64,000 nucleotides of DNA, taken from NCBI RefSeq assembly GCF_000380165.1, contig NZ_KB904658.1:62001-126000 (forward strand), read 5' to 3'. Shown piece after piece: positions 17,765 through 26,567 of the stretch. The translations under genes and the position numbers were made by a program. Under the pieces are notes generated by a model, which did no database searches, was not told where the DNA came from, and worked only from the letters and a program-made list of their open reading frames with translations. Source of the DNA: Wenjunlia vitaminophila DSM 41686. GTDB taxonomy: Bacteria > Actinomycetota > Actinomycetes > Streptomycetales > Streptomycetaceae. Each line of letters opens with the position of its first letter. Positions within the stretch are counted from its first letter, which is position 1.

Positions 17765-18652
17765 ATGGAGTTCCTGCGTCCCGCGGACTGGACGGAAGCG
17801 CTCGCCGCCAAGGCGGCGCACCCGTCGGCCGTGCCCATCGCCGGAGGCACCGACGTCATGGTCGAGATCAACTTCGGCCTGCGCCGTCCGGATGCCCTGA
17901 TCGACCTCAACCGGATCGTCGAACTGCGGGAGTGGGAGGTCGGCGCGGACACGGTGCGGCTGGGCGCCGCCGTCCCGTACTCCCGGATCATCGACGAGCT
18001 CCCCACCGAACTGCCGGGCCTCGCCCTGGCCGCCCACACCGTGGGGTCCCCGCAGATCCGCAACCGGGGCGGTGTGGGCGGCAACCTCGGCGCGGCCTCA
18101 CCGGCCGGGGACTCCCACCCGCCGCTGCTGGCCGCGGGCGCCGAGGTCGAGGTGGCCTCGGTGCGCGGCACCCGCCGCATCCCGGTGGAGGAGTTCTACA
18201 CCGGCGTCAAGCGCAACGCCCTCGCGCCGGACGAACTCATCCGCTGCGTGCACATCAAACGGGCCGACGGGCCGCAGCAGTTCTCCAAGGTCGGCACCCG
18301 CAACGCCATGGTCATCGCCGTGTGCGCGTTCGGTCTCGCGCTGCACCCCGCCACCCGGACGGTCGGCACCGGCCTGGGTTCCGTGGCGCCCACCCCCGTG
18401 CGGGCCGGCGCCGCGGAGCGCTTCCTGGAACAGGCCCTGGACGAGGCCGGGCTGTGGGACAGCGGCGGGGTGGTGCCGCCCGCGGTCGCGGGGAAGTTCG
18501 CCGACCTGGTCGTGGCCGCGGCGAACCCCATCGACGACGTGCGGGGCACCGCGGGGTACCGGCGGCACGCGCTGGCCGTGCTGGCCCGCAGGACCCTGGA
18601 CTGGGTCTGGGACGAGTACCGGGGTAAGGAGTGGGGACGGGCATGCGCGTGA
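17765..18652 (+). CDS. Xanthine dehydrogenase FAD-binding subunit
   Basis: 295 residues. The N-terminus has the FAD-binding motif IAGGTDVM (residues about 23-30), and QIRNRGGVGGNL is the second FAD contact typical of CO dehydrogenase/xanthine dehydrogenase medium subunits. ATG 17765 begins the conserved EFLRP. It overlaps the iron-sulfur subunit by 10 bases. The complex oxidises hypoxanthine and xanthine to urate in the cytoplasm; the downstream uricase pathway supports this over CO or nicotinate dehydrogenase. Confidence 0.85.
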   Translation: MEFLRPADWTEALAAKAAHPSAVPIAGGTDVMVEINFGLRRPDALIDLNRIVELREWEVGADTVRLGAAVPYSRIIDELPTELPGLALAAHTVGSPQIRNRGGVGGNLGAASPAGDSHPPLLAAGAEVEVASVRGTRRIPVEEFYTGVKRNALAPDELIRCVHIKRADGPQQFSKVGTRNAMVIAVCAFGLALHPATRTVGTGLGSVAPTPVRAGAAERFLEQALDEAGLWDSGGVVPPAVAGKFADLVVAAANPIDDVRGTAGYRRHALAVLARRTLDWVWDEYRGKEWGRACA

Positions 18653-19191
18653 GCTTCACCGTCAACGGACGCCGGCACGAGGCCGACGACGTGTGGGAGG
18701 GCGAGAGCCTGCTGTTCGTGCTGCGCGAACGGCTCGGTCTGCCCGGCTCCAAGAACGCCTGCGAGCAGGGCGAGTGCGGCTCCTGCACGGTGCGCCTCGA
18801 CGGCGAGGTGGTGTGCGCCTGCCTGGTGGCCGCCGGCCAGGCGCAGGGCCGCGAGGTGCGCACGGTGGAGGGGCTCGCCGACGGGGCCGGTCCCCCGGGC
18901 GGGCTGGCCCCGATCCAGCAGGCGTTCGTCGACGCGGGCGCCGTCCAGTGCGGTTTCTGCACCCCGGGACTGCTGGTCACGGCGGACGCCCTGCTGGAGC
19001 GGCAGCCGTCCCCGTCGGACGCGGACATCAGGGAGGCCCTCTCCGGGAACCTGTGTCGGTGCACCGGCTACGAGAAGATCCTGGACGCGGTCCGGCTGGC
19101 CGCGGCCCGGTCCGCCGCCGGGGCGGCCCCGACGGCCCCGGGGCCCGAAGCCCCGCCCGCGCCCCGGTCCGAGCCGGAACCGGGGGAGTGA
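18643..19191 (+). CDS. Xanthine dehydrogenase [2Fe-2S] subunit
   Basis: 182 residues. The N-terminal plant-type ferredoxin motif CEQGECGSC and the C-terminal helical CGFCTPG plus CRCTGY motifs bind the two [2Fe-2S] clusters that carry electrons from the molybdenum site to FAD. ATG 18643 has AAGGAG 12 bases upstream; GTG 18649 (GTGA overlap) is an alternative. The tail after residue 150 is a proline-rich extension. It is the middle gene of a three-gene operon. Confidence 0.9.
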   Translation: MRVSFTVNGRRHEADDVWEGESLLFVLRERLGLPGSKNACEQGECGSCTVRLDGEVVCACLVAAGQAQGREVRTVEGLADGAGPPGGLAPIQQAFVDAGAVQCGFCTPGLLVTADALLERQPSPSDADIREALSGNLCRCTGYEKILDAVRLAAARSAAGAAPTAPGPEAPPAPRSEPEPGE

Positions 19192-19194
19192 CCC

Positions 19195-21576
19195 GTGGAC
19201 ATCCTGCGCACCCCCACTGACCTGGCCCAGCGGGGCCACGGCGGCGTCGGCGAGAGCGCCTCGCGCCCGGACGGCGTCCTCAAGGTGACCGGCGAGTTCG
19301 CCTACGCCTCCGACCTGTGGGCCAGGGACATGCTGTGGGGCCACACCCTGCGGAGCCCACACGCGCACGCCGAGATCGTCTCCGTGGACACCACCGAGGC
19401 CCTGTCCGTCCCCGGGGTGCACGCGGTGCTGACCCACGCCGACCTGCCCGCGGCCACGCACTACGGACTGGAGATCCCCGACCAGCCGGTGCTCGCCGGG
19501 GACGTGGTGCGGTACCACGGCGAGCCGGTGGCGCTGGTCGCCGCCGACCACCCGGAGACCGCCCGGCGGGCCGCGGCCAGGATCAGGGTCGAGTACGCGG
19601 AACTGCCGCTGGTGACCGACGAGTCCACGGCCACCGCCCCCGGGGCGCCGGTGCTGCACCCGAACCGGAGCGACCACTACGCGGACCGGGTTCCGCACCC
19701 CAACGTGGTGCACCACCAGCCGGTGCGGCGGGGCGACCTGGCCGCCGCCAAGGCCCGGGCCGAGGTGGTGGTCACCGGCGAGTACGAACTCGGCATGCAG
19801 GACCAGGCGCCGCTGGGCCCGGAGTCCGGACTGGCCGTGCCCGCCGAGGACGGCGGGGTGGACCTCTACGTCGCCACCCAGTGGCTGCACGTGGACCGCG
19901 AGCAACTCGCGCCGGTGCTCGGGCTGCCCAGGGAACTCGTGCGGCTGACCCTGTCCGGGGTGGGCGGTGCCTTCGGCGCCCGCGAGGACCTGTCCATGCA
20001 GGCCCACGCCTGCCTGCTGGCGCTGCGCACCGGGCGGCCGGTGAAGATGGTGTACAGCAGGGACGAGTCGTTCGTGGGCCACGTCCACCGGCACCCGGCG
20101 CGGCTGCGGTACGAGCACGGGGCGACCAGGGACGGCCGGTTGGTGTACGTCCGGGGCCGGATCGTGCTGGACGGAGGGGCCTACGCGTCGTCCTCCCCGG
20201 CCGTGGTCGGCAACGCGGCCTCGCTCGGCCTCGGACCGTACGTCTGCGACACCGTGGACATCGAGGCACTGGCGCTCTACACCAACAACCCGCCCTGCGG
20301 CGCGATGCGCGGGTTCGGGGCCGTCCAGGCGTGCTTCGCCTACGAGTCCCAGATGGACCGGCTCGCCGCGGAGCTGGGCATGGACCCGGTCAGCCTGCGG
20401 CAGCTCAACGCCATGTCCCAGGGCGCGACCATGCCCACCGGGCAGCCGGTGGACGCGCCGGCCCCGGTCGCCGAACTGCTGCGCCTGGTCCGCGACCGGC
20501 CGTTGCCGCCACCCCGGCAGTGGGAGACGGCGGTGGGGACCGGCACCGGCTTCGACCTGCGGGCGCTGCCCGGGGGACTGTCCAACACCACCCGGGGCGA
20601 GGGGGTGGTCCGCGGCGTCGGCTACGCGGTGGGGATCAAGAACGTCGGCTTCTCCGAGGGGTACGACGACTACTCCACCGCCCGGGTGCGGCTGGAGGTG
20701 GTGAACGGCGAGCCCGTGGTGCTGGTGCACACCGCGATGGCCGAGGTGGGCCAGGGCGGGGTCACCGTGCAGGCGCAGATCGCCAGGACCGAGCTCGGTG
20801 TCGCCAAGGTGGTGCTCCACCCCGCGGACACCCGGGTGGGCTCGGCCGGCTCCACCTCGGCGTCCCGCCAGACGTACATGACCGGCGGCGCGGTGCGGAA
20901 CACCTGCCTGCTGGTGCGCGAGGAGGTGCTGCGGCTCGGCCGGGAGCGGCTCGGCGACACCCACCCGGGGTGGCGGGGCGACGGGCTGTGGCTGCGCGAC
21001 GGGGCGGTCGTCACCGCTGGGGGTGAGGTCCTCGCCGACCTGGCCCAGGTGTTGGGCGACGACGTGATCGATCTCGAGCGGGAGTTCCGACACCGCCCCA
21101 CCGAACCGTTGGACCCCGAGAACGGTCAGGGCTTCGGACACGTGCAGTACTCGTTCTGCGCGCACCGGGCGGTGGTCGAGGTGGACGCCGAACTGGGCCT
21201 GGTCAAGGTCGTCGAGCTGGCCGCGGCGCAGGACGTGGGCCGGGCCATGAACCCGCAGGCGGTGGTGGGCCAGATCCACGGGGGGAGTGTGCAGGGACTG
21301 GGGCTCGCGGTGATGGAGGAGATCGTCGTCGCGGACGGCGCCCGGGTGCGGAACCCGTCGTTCACCGACTACCTGATCCCCACCATCCTGGACACGCCCA
21401 CCATGCCGGTGGACGTCCTGGAGCTGGCCGACGAGCACGCCCCGTACGGGTTGCGCGGGATCGGTGAGGCCCCGACGCTCTCCTCCACCCCCGCGGTGGT
21501 CGCCGCGATCCGGGCGGCGACAGGTCTGGCCCTGCGTCGGGTGCCGGTCCGGCCGGAACACCTGACGGGTACCTGA
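19195..21576 (+). CDS. Xanthine dehydrogenase molybdenum-binding subunit
   Basis: 793 residues, the usual size of a large molybdopterin subunit. The N-terminal domain holds DVVRYHGEPVALVAAD. The molybdenum domain has GGAFGAREDLSMQ, AMRGFGAVQACFAYE, and the C-terminal GIGEAPTLSSTP with the catalytic glutamate. GTG 19195 starts 3 bases after the previous stop. The flanking FAD and FeS subunits and nearby uricase genes identify it as xanthine dehydrogenase. A MocA-type enzyme at 36.2 kb could supply its cofactor; no XdhC chaperone is in the window. Confidence 0.85.
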   Translation: MDILRTPTDLAQRGHGGVGESASRPDGVLKVTGEFAYASDLWARDMLWGHTLRSPHAHAEIVSVDTTEALSVPGVHAVLTHADLPAATHYGLEIPDQPVLAGDVVRYHGEPVALVAADHPETARRAAARIRVEYAELPLVTDESTATAPGAPVLHPNRSDHYADRVPHPNVVHHQPVRRGDLAAAKARAEVVVTGEYELGMQDQAPLGPESGLAVPAEDGGVDLYVATQWLHVDREQLAPVLGLPRELVRLTLSGVGGAFGAREDLSMQAHACLLALRTGRPVKMVYSRDESFVGHVHRHPARLRYEHGATRDGRLVYVRGRIVLDGGAYASSSPAVVGNAASLGLGPYVCDTVDIEALALYTNNPPCGAMRGFGAVQACFAYESQMDRLAAELGMDPVSLRQLNAMSQGATMPTGQPVDAPAPVAELLRLVRDRPLPPPRQWETAVGTGTGFDLRALPGGLSNTTRGEGVVRGVGYAVGIKNVGFSEGYDDYSTARVRLEVVNGEPVVLVHTAMAEVGQGGVTVQAQIARTELGVAKVVLHPADTRVGSAGSTSASRQTYMTGGAVRNTCLLVREEVLRLGRERLGDTHPGWRGDGLWLRDGAVVTAGGEVLADLAQVLGDDVIDLEREFRHRPTEPLDPENGQGFGHVQYSFCAHRAVVEVDAELGLVKVVELAAAQDVGRAMNPQAVVGQIHGGSVQGLGLAVMEEIVVADGARVRNPSFTDYLIPTILDTPTMPVDVLELADEHAPYGLRGIGEAPTLSSTPAVVAAIRAATGLALRRVPVRPEHLTGT

Positions 21577-21618
21577 GGCGGTCCTTCGGCGGCGCTCCCA
21601 GCGCGGTCGCCGGTGCCG

Positions 21619-21656
21619 GGTGCCGTCGCGGTCAACGTGCCGACCGCGACGGCACC
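21619..21656. terminator. Bidirectional terminator hairpin
   Basis: A 14-bp perfect stem (21619-21632 with 21643-21656) with a 10-base loop lies between the convergent xdh and STAS genes. It overlaps the last codons of the STAS gene. Confidence 0.65.
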
Positions 21657-22000
21657 GGCTCCATCGAGGCCAGGGCGGTGGCCACGTCCGGGTAGATCGA
21701 GAACGAGTCCAGCAGGTCCACCAGCCGCAGGATGCGCAGCAGGAAGGGACTGGTGATCACCAGGCCGAGCTGGCCGTCCGACTCCAGGGCCCGGACCCTC
21801 GCCCGGACCAGGGCGGTCACCCCGCGGCAGTCCATGAACGTGACCCCCCTGAGGTCCACCACCACCCGGGGGCGCGGCCCCTGGGTCGCCGCGTCCAGGG
21901 AGCGGGTCGCCTCGGGCGCCGTGGACAGGTCGATCTCCCCGGACAGCTCCACCACCGTGGTGCCGTCCGGACTGACCCTCACCACCGGATACCGCACCAT
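21632..22000 (-). CDS. STAS domain protein (anti-sigma factor antagonist-like)
   Basis: 122 residues forming one STAS domain: ELSGEIDLSTAPE at the start and VVDLRGVTFMDCRGVTALV in the middle. In SpoIIAA/BldG-type antagonists the DSSG motif carries the phosphorylated serine; here it reads DCRG, so kinase control of the classic kind is unlikely. It may bind an anti-sigma factor constitutively or serve another STAS role. ATG 22000 is the start. It follows the purine operon by about 230 bases and may have its own promoter in the A/T-richer stretch 22001-22234. Confidence 0.8.
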   Translation of the reverse strand: MVRYPVVRVSPDGTTVVELSGEIDLSTAPEATRSLDAATQGPRPRVVVDLRGVTFMDCRGVTALVRARVRALESDGQLGLVITSPFLLRILRLVDLLDSFSIYPDVATALASMEPVPSRSAR

Positions 22001-22234
22001 GGGGCCGCTCCCTCCAGTCGCCGCCCCTGTGCTCCAGACACTTCATTCTCGCCTCTTCGCGCAAGAAATCAAGTGATAAGCGGAGCAATCGGGCGATAAC
22101 GGGAAAATGCCTCGACTGTCCAGGGGGTGTCCGCCTCCCGCGGGGGCGGTCCCACGGCCGGGCCAGTGGGCGCGGCTCCGCCGCGAGCGGCCCGTTCGGT
22201 ACCGTCCGGCGCCCCCGGCCGCGTCCGTGGTCGC

Positions 22235-23602
22235 TCAGCCGGCCAGCTCGGCCAGCCGTGTCGCCTCCCGCCGGGCCCGCCCGGCCACCGTCTCCTCGTC
22301 CACCGTGGTCAGCCGCCCGTCCCGCACCACAGGACGTCCGTTGACCAACACCAGCGTCAACGGGGCCGGGGCCCCGAACACCAGAGCGGCTACCGGGTCG
22401 TCGATGGTGGAGTGCCCCAGGCCGTCCAGCCGCCACAGCGCCAGGTCCGCGAGCTTCCCCGGCTCCAGGGAGCCGAGTTCCTCCTGCCGGCCCAGCACCC
22501 GGGCCCCGCCGATGGTGCCGAGCCGCAGTGCCTGCCGGGCCGACATCGCCCTGGCGCCCCCGGCCAACCGGTGCACCAGCAACGCGGTGCGCAACTCGGT
22601 GTGGAGCTCCCCGGCCTCGTTGGACGCGGTGCCGTCCACCCCGAGGCCGACCGGGACGCCGGCGGCCAGCATCGCCGGCACCCGGGCCGTACCCGCGCCC
22701 AGCCGGGCGTTGGAGGACGGGCAGTGCGCCACCCCGGTACCCGTCCGGGCGAAGGCCGCGATGTCCGCGTCGCTCATGTGGACGCAGTGCGCCATCCACA
22801 CGTCGTCACCGAGCCATCCGGTGTCCTCGAAGTGCTCGGTCAGCCCCACGCCGAACAGCCGCCTGCAGAACTCGCCGTCCTGCTCGTGCTCCGAGCCGTG
22901 GGTGTGCAGGCGAACGCCCCTGCGCCGGGCAAGCGCCGCTGCTTCGCGCAACAGTTCGGAGGAGACGGAGAACGGTGAGCAGGGAGCCACGGCCACCCGC
23001 ACCATCGAGTCCGGGGACGGGTCGTGGTGCGCGTCGATGGCCGCCTCGGTGGCGCGCAGCGCCTGCTCGGTGGACTCCACCGCGAAGTCCGGCGGCAGCC
23101 CGCCCGAGGAGGCGCCGAGGTCCATCGAGCCGCGGGCGGGGTGGAACCGCACCCCGAGCTCCGCGGCGGCCCGCACCTGCGCGCCGAACAGGTCGCCCGA
23201 GCCCTCGGGGAACACGTAGTGGTGGTCGGCGGCGGTGGTCACCCCACCGCGGACCATCATCGCCAGGGAGGCCTGTGCCGCGGTGTGCACCATGGGCTCG
23301 TCTATCCGCGCCCAGACCGGGTACAGGGCCACCAGCCACTCCAGGAGGTCGGCGTCCTGGGCGAGTCCGCGGGTGAGCCACTGGTAGTTGTGGTGGTGGG
23401 TGTTGACGAGGCCGGGGGTGGCCAGGTGCCCGGAGCCGTCCACCCGCTGCGCCGCCCCGTCCACGGCCGGCGCGGGACCGGGGCCGACCGACTCGATCCG
23501 GTTGCCGGCGACCACCACGTGGCCGCTGGCGTACTCGGTGTCGTCGGCGTCGACGGTGGCGACGGCGCAGTTCTCTATGACGATCCGCTCGGGCGCGGCC
23601 AT
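22235..23602 (-). CDS. 8-oxoguanine deaminase-type amidohydrolase
   Basis: 455 residues, amidohydrolase superfamily. Metal ligands are visible: NTHHHNYQWL near residue 64, HTHGSEHEQD, AHCVHMSD and the aspartate in GLGVDGTASNE. This set matches the 8-oxoguanine deaminase/atrazine chlorohydrolase-like group that converts 8-oxoguanine to urate. Position directly after uricase in the same orientation fits: its product would be the uricase substrate. ATG 23602 has GGAG about 8 bases upstream. A guanine or other purine deaminase role is the main alternative. Confidence 0.75.
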   Translation of the reverse strand: MAAPERIVIENCAVATVDADDTEYASGHVVVAGNRIESVGPGPAPAVDGAAQRVDGSGHLATPGLVNTHHHNYQWLTRGLAQDADLLEWLVALYPVWARIDEPMVHTAAQASLAMMVRGGVTTAADHHYVFPEGSGDLFGAQVRAAAELGVRFHPARGSMDLGASSGGLPPDFAVESTEQALRATEAAIDAHHDPSPDSMVRVAVAPCSPFSVSSELLREAAALARRRGVRLHTHGSEHEQDGEFCRRLFGVGLTEHFEDTGWLGDDVWMAHCVHMSDADIAAFARTGTGVAHCPSSNARLGAGTARVPAMLAAGVPVGLGVDGTASNEAGELHTELRTALLVHRLAGGARAMSARQALRLGTIGGARVLGRQEELGSLEPGKLADLALWRLDGLGHSTIDDPVAALVFGAPAPLTLVLVNGRPVVRDGRLTTVDEETVAGRARREATRLAELAG

Positions 23603-23671
23603 GGCCGGTCTCCGCTCTCTCACAGGGGCTGGGACGTGCGACGGGTCGGGGGCCGGGCTGCCGCCAGGGGC

Positions 23672-24577
23672 CTACTCCTCGGGTATCCCCGCCTCGGCGC
23701 CCTCCCGCAGCACGGTGCCCTCTATCAGGCCGTACGGCCGGTCCGCGGCGAAGTAGACCTCGTTGTCGTTCTTGAGCCCGAACGGCTCGAGGTCCACCAG
23801 GAAGTGGTGTTTGTTGGGCAGCGAGAGCCGCACCTCGTCCACGGACGGGTTGTTCTCGATCACCTGGGCCCCCATCCGGTACAGCGTCTGCTGGAGGGAG
23901 TGGCTGTAGGTCTCCGCGAACGCCTCCAGGAGGTCCTGCGTGGCCCGGGCGTGCACGGCGTCCCAGGCCGGCTCGGGCCCGTCCCCCTCCCCGGTCCAGC
24001 CGTACCTCCACAGGGCGTTGACCTCGGTGGCCAGCACCCGGTCCGACGCCTCGGCCAAGGTCGTGTACCGGTCCCTGGGGTAGCCGCGGAACTCCGAGTC
24101 GGTGGAGTTCAGCACGGTCAGCCCGGAGAGTCCGGACAGCACCTGGTACCGCTGTCCGTCGTCGGTCACCCGGCAGACCCGCACCTGCCGGCCCTGGCGG
24201 ACGAACGAGTGCCCCGCGCCCCCCCGGGCGGCGCTGCGCGAGTCCGCGGTGATCCGCTCCCAGGCGTACTCCTCGACCCGCACGCTGGCCCGCCGCACCG
24301 AGGGCTGGCTGGTCACGAAGTGGCGGGCGAGGCGCAGCGCGAACGCCTCGGCCGAGGGTATGCCGTGTTCCTTGGCGAACGCGTACACGGTGTTCTTCAT
24401 CGTGTCGGTGGGCAGGACCCCGGTGTTGTCCCCGGTGAGGTACGTCTGCTCCAGGTCCCCGGCCAGCGCGATCGAGACGTTGAGGTCCTTCAGGTGGTGG
24501 GTGGCGCCGTCCCTGGTGACGCGGACGACGCGGGTCTCCGCCTTGCCGTGACCGGCGGGCCCCAGAACGGTGGCCAT
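23672..24577 (-). CDS. Factor-independent urate hydroxylase (uricase)
   Basis: 301 residues, the normal uricase length. It carries VLPTDTMKNTVYAFAKEHG with the catalytic Thr and Lys region, and LPNKHHFLVDL near the C-terminus. It oxidises urate to 5-hydroxyisourate. ATG 24577 has GGGAG 7 bases upstream and starts 3 bases after the stop of the hydroxyisourate hydrolase gene, so the two enzymes acting in sequence are tightly linked. Confidence 0.95.
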   Translation of the reverse strand: MATVLGPAGHGKAETRVVRVTRDGATHHLKDLNVSIALAGDLEQTYLTGDNTGVLPTDTMKNTVYAFAKEHGIPSAEAFALRLARHFVTSQPSVRRASVRVEEYAWERITADSRSAARGGAGHSFVRQGRQVRVCRVTDDGQRYQVLSGLSGLTVLNSTDSEFRGYPRDRYTTLAEASDRVLATEVNALWRYGWTGEGDGPEPAWDAVHARATQDLLEAFAETYSHSLQQTLYRMGAQVIENNPSVDEVRLSLPNKHHFLVDLEPFGLKNDNEVYFAADRPYGLIEGTVLREGAEAGIPEE

Positions 24578-24580
24578 GGA

Positions 24581-24931
24581 TCAGCTCCCTCGGTAGGTGG
24601 AGTAGCCGAACGGGTTGAGCAGCAGCGGAACGTGGTGGTGTTCCCCGGTGGCCAGGGCGAACTCCACGGTCACTTGGGGGAAGAAGCTCCGCCCCCGGGT
24701 CTGGGCGAGGTAGGGCGCCACCGCGAAGCGCAGCCTGGCGAGACGGGCGTCGGGGCTCACCGCGGGGAAGTCCGCGCACCTGCCGTCCTGGTCGGTGGCG
24801 GAGGTCGCGTACCAGGACCACGCCTCGTCGCCGGACCGGACGGACAGTTCCACGGTGATCCCGGCCGCGGGGTGGCCGGCGCTGGTGTCCAGCACGTGGG
24901 TGGAGACCGTGGTGTCGCGCTGCGGGGTCAT
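24581..24931 (-). CDS. 5-hydroxyisourate hydrolase
   Basis: 116 residues, transthyretin-like. It has the N-terminal STHVLDTSAGHPA (catalytic His) and the diagnostic C-terminal YRGS. It hydrolyses 5-hydroxyisourate to OHCU. ATG 24931 overlaps the OHCU decarboxylase stop by 4 bases. Confidence 0.95.
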   Translation of the reverse strand: MTPQRDTTVSTHVLDTSAGHPAAGITVELSVRSGDEAWSWYATSATDQDGRCADFPAVSPDARLARLRFAVAPYLAQTRGRSFFPQVTVEFALATGEHHHVPLLLNPFGYSTYRGS

Positions 24932-25443
24932 CGGGCACCTTCCTGCTGTGCGGCTTCCTGCCGTGCGGCGAGCCGGACGAGCCGGAGCCGGTTGATCCTG
25001 CCGAGTTCGGCGCGGGCGATCTCCCGTTCCCGCTCCGCGGGGTTGCCGAGGCGCTCCCGGAGGGCGGCGAGCATCTCCTCGCCGCCGCGGCCGGTGGCGC
25101 AGATCAGGAACACGTGGCCGAAGCGTTGCCGGTACTCCTCGTTGAGCCGGAGGAACTCGGCGCGCTGGGCGTCGGCGACCCCCCCTTGCTCCGCCGCGGA
25201 CACCGGGTCCCCGGGCCGGGGCCGACCGATCGGGGGGTGGCCGGCGAACGCCTCGTCCAGGTCCGCGCCCACCAGCTCCGCCGTGGCCAGGTCGGACGCG
25301 GCGAGCAGCGCCGCGAGGTCCGGGTAGGGACGCGCGGTCAGCACGGCTCGCGCCCAGGCCCGGCTGGCGCACACCTCGCGCAGCAGCCCGGCCGCCCTGT
25401 CGTCGCCGGCGTCGTTCAGCCAGGCGGTGGTACCGCCGGACAC
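24928..25443 (-). CDS. 2-oxo-4-hydroxy-4-carboxy-5-ureidoimidazoline (OHCU) decarboxylase
   Basis: 171 residues. The motif GHPPIGRP contains the catalytic histidine, and AAEQGG carries the conserved glutamate. It converts OHCU to (S)-allantoin. GTG 25443 is decided by AGGAGG 5 bases upstream; the frame is open far beyond it without similarity. It is the first gene of the operon OHCU decarboxylase, hydroxyisourate hydrolase, uricase, 8-oxoguanine deaminase. Confidence 0.9.
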   Translation of the reverse strand: MSGGTTAWLNDAGDDRAAGLLREVCASRAWARAVLTARPYPDLAALLAASDLATAELVGADLDEAFAGHPPIGRPRPGDPVSAAEQGGVADAQRAEFLRLNEEYRQRFGHVFLICATGRGGEEMLAALRERLGNPAEREREIARAELGRINRLRLVRLAARQEAAQQEGAR

Positions 25444-25812
25444 CCGCACCTCCTCAGCCCCGGGGCAAGTCGTCGAGGAAGCCGCCCGGGGCCGGGCGTC
25501 GAGGTCGAACGGCCCGGTCCAGTCCCGATCACGATGCTTCGCTGCCGTCAACGTAACCCGTTCGCCCGCTGATGAAACGTCACCTCCACGCGCGCTCGAG
25601 CGTGTACCCGTCGGAGCCCGCCGCTCCGGGTCCGCAGCCGGGGCGAGCGCCACCCGGCGCCCGGCACCGCCCCGGGAACCGGGGGGGCGGACCCATGGCA
25701 GATGTGGGTGGTGCCGACGGCACAGGTTGACCGACCCCGTTCCCTTCAACCCCGTGGTCAGGGAGCATGGGGGCCACACCGCCGAAGCCGAGCGACACCC
25801 AGGAGTCCAGCC
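25444..25812. other. 369-base divergent intergenic region
   Basis: It separates the uricase operon from the zinc-ribbon gene and must hold both promoters. A 10-bp palindrome CGCTCGAGCG (25593-25602), nested in CACGC-N8-GCGTG (25587-25604), is a possible regulator site. I see no gene and no clear -35/-10 pair. Confidence 0.3.
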
Positions 25813-26538
25813 ATGGCAGAGAGCGTTCCGGTGCGCTGCCCGGCCTGCCGCCGCGAGCACTCGTTCACGCCCGCCACGTTCCCCTGTGCCTGTGGGGCGC
25901 CGCTCACGGTGCCGCTGCTGCGCGGCGGGATACCGGTCCAGGTGCGGCACCGGACCTGGGAGGACTCGTGGGTGACGATGCGCTGCCCGACCTGCGGACG
26001 TGCCGACCAGTGGCCCCAGCCCGAGTTCGGCTGCGCCTGCGGGGCGACGGTCCGGCTTCCCGTGGACACCTCGAGTCGTGGCCGGCGGCCGGCGCCGGGA
26101 CCTGCCGGGCCGCGCCGCCCCGCCGCCGCGCCCCTGCCCGCGCTGCGCCCGCCGTTCCACCCGGTGACCATCCGCACCGCGGCCGACACGATCACCGCCG
26201 CCGTGCAGTACCTGAAGTGGCTGGGGTTCGCCGAGGTGCGGCCGAACGAGGACCGGACCCGCAGCGGCATCGACGTGCGGGGCAAGGGCATCGTCGCCCA
26301 GGTGGACGGCGACATCAGGCCGGCGGCGCTGCGGGACATCGAATGCCTCTGGCTGAACAGTCTCAACGAGGACGTCGCCGGCGCCTTCTTCGCGCTCGCC
26401 GGGTACTCCAGGGACGCCAGGATCCGCGCCGAGCAACTCTCCATCCCGCTGTTCGTCCTCGACCTCACGGGCACCCCGCAACCGGTCAACGAGGCCGCGG
26501 AGCACCTGATCCGCGCGGGTGCCCCGACCACCCCGTGA
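25813..26538 (+). CDS. Double zinc-ribbon protein with Mrr-like restriction endonuclease fold
   Basis: 241 residues from ATG 25813, with AGGAG 7 bases upstream. The N-terminal 90 residues contain two repeats of the form CPxC...C.CG (CPACRREH and CPTCGRAD, each followed by a CACGA pair), which would bind zinc. The C-terminal 110 residues resemble an Mrr/PD-(D/E)xK core: an alpha helix, GIDVRGKGIVAQV, and a following helix. The expected QxK reads QVD, so catalysis is uncertain. It might recognise modified DNA or RNA. No methyltransferase partner is nearby. Confidence 0.55.
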   Translation: MAESVPVRCPACRREHSFTPATFPCACGAPLTVPLLRGGIPVQVRHRTWEDSWVTMRCPTCGRADQWPQPEFGCACGATVRLPVDTSSRGRRPAPGPAGPRRPAAAPLPALRPPFHPVTIRTAADTITAAVQYLKWLGFAEVRPNEDRTRSGIDVRGKGIVAQVDGDIRPAALRDIECLWLNSLNEDVAGAFFALAGYSRDARIRAEQLSIPLFVLDLTGTPQPVNEAAEHLIRAGAPTTP

Positions 26539-26540
26539 GG

Positions 26541-26562
26541 GGCGCCGGTGCCGCGCGGCGCC
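26541..26562. terminator. Hairpin between convergent genes
   Basis: A 7-bp stem (GGCGCCG / CGGCGCC) with an 8-base loop fills the short gap between the zinc-ribbon gene and the acyl-CoA ligase gene. Confidence 0.4.
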
Positions 26563-26567
26563 GCGGT

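Noticed and set aside
18196-21561. A 1,121-codon open frame on the minus strand across the xanthine dehydrogenase genes
   Set aside because: It lies antisense to three well-supported enzymes, is rich in His, Arg, Pro and Gly as shadow frames in GC-rich DNA are, and shows no domain.
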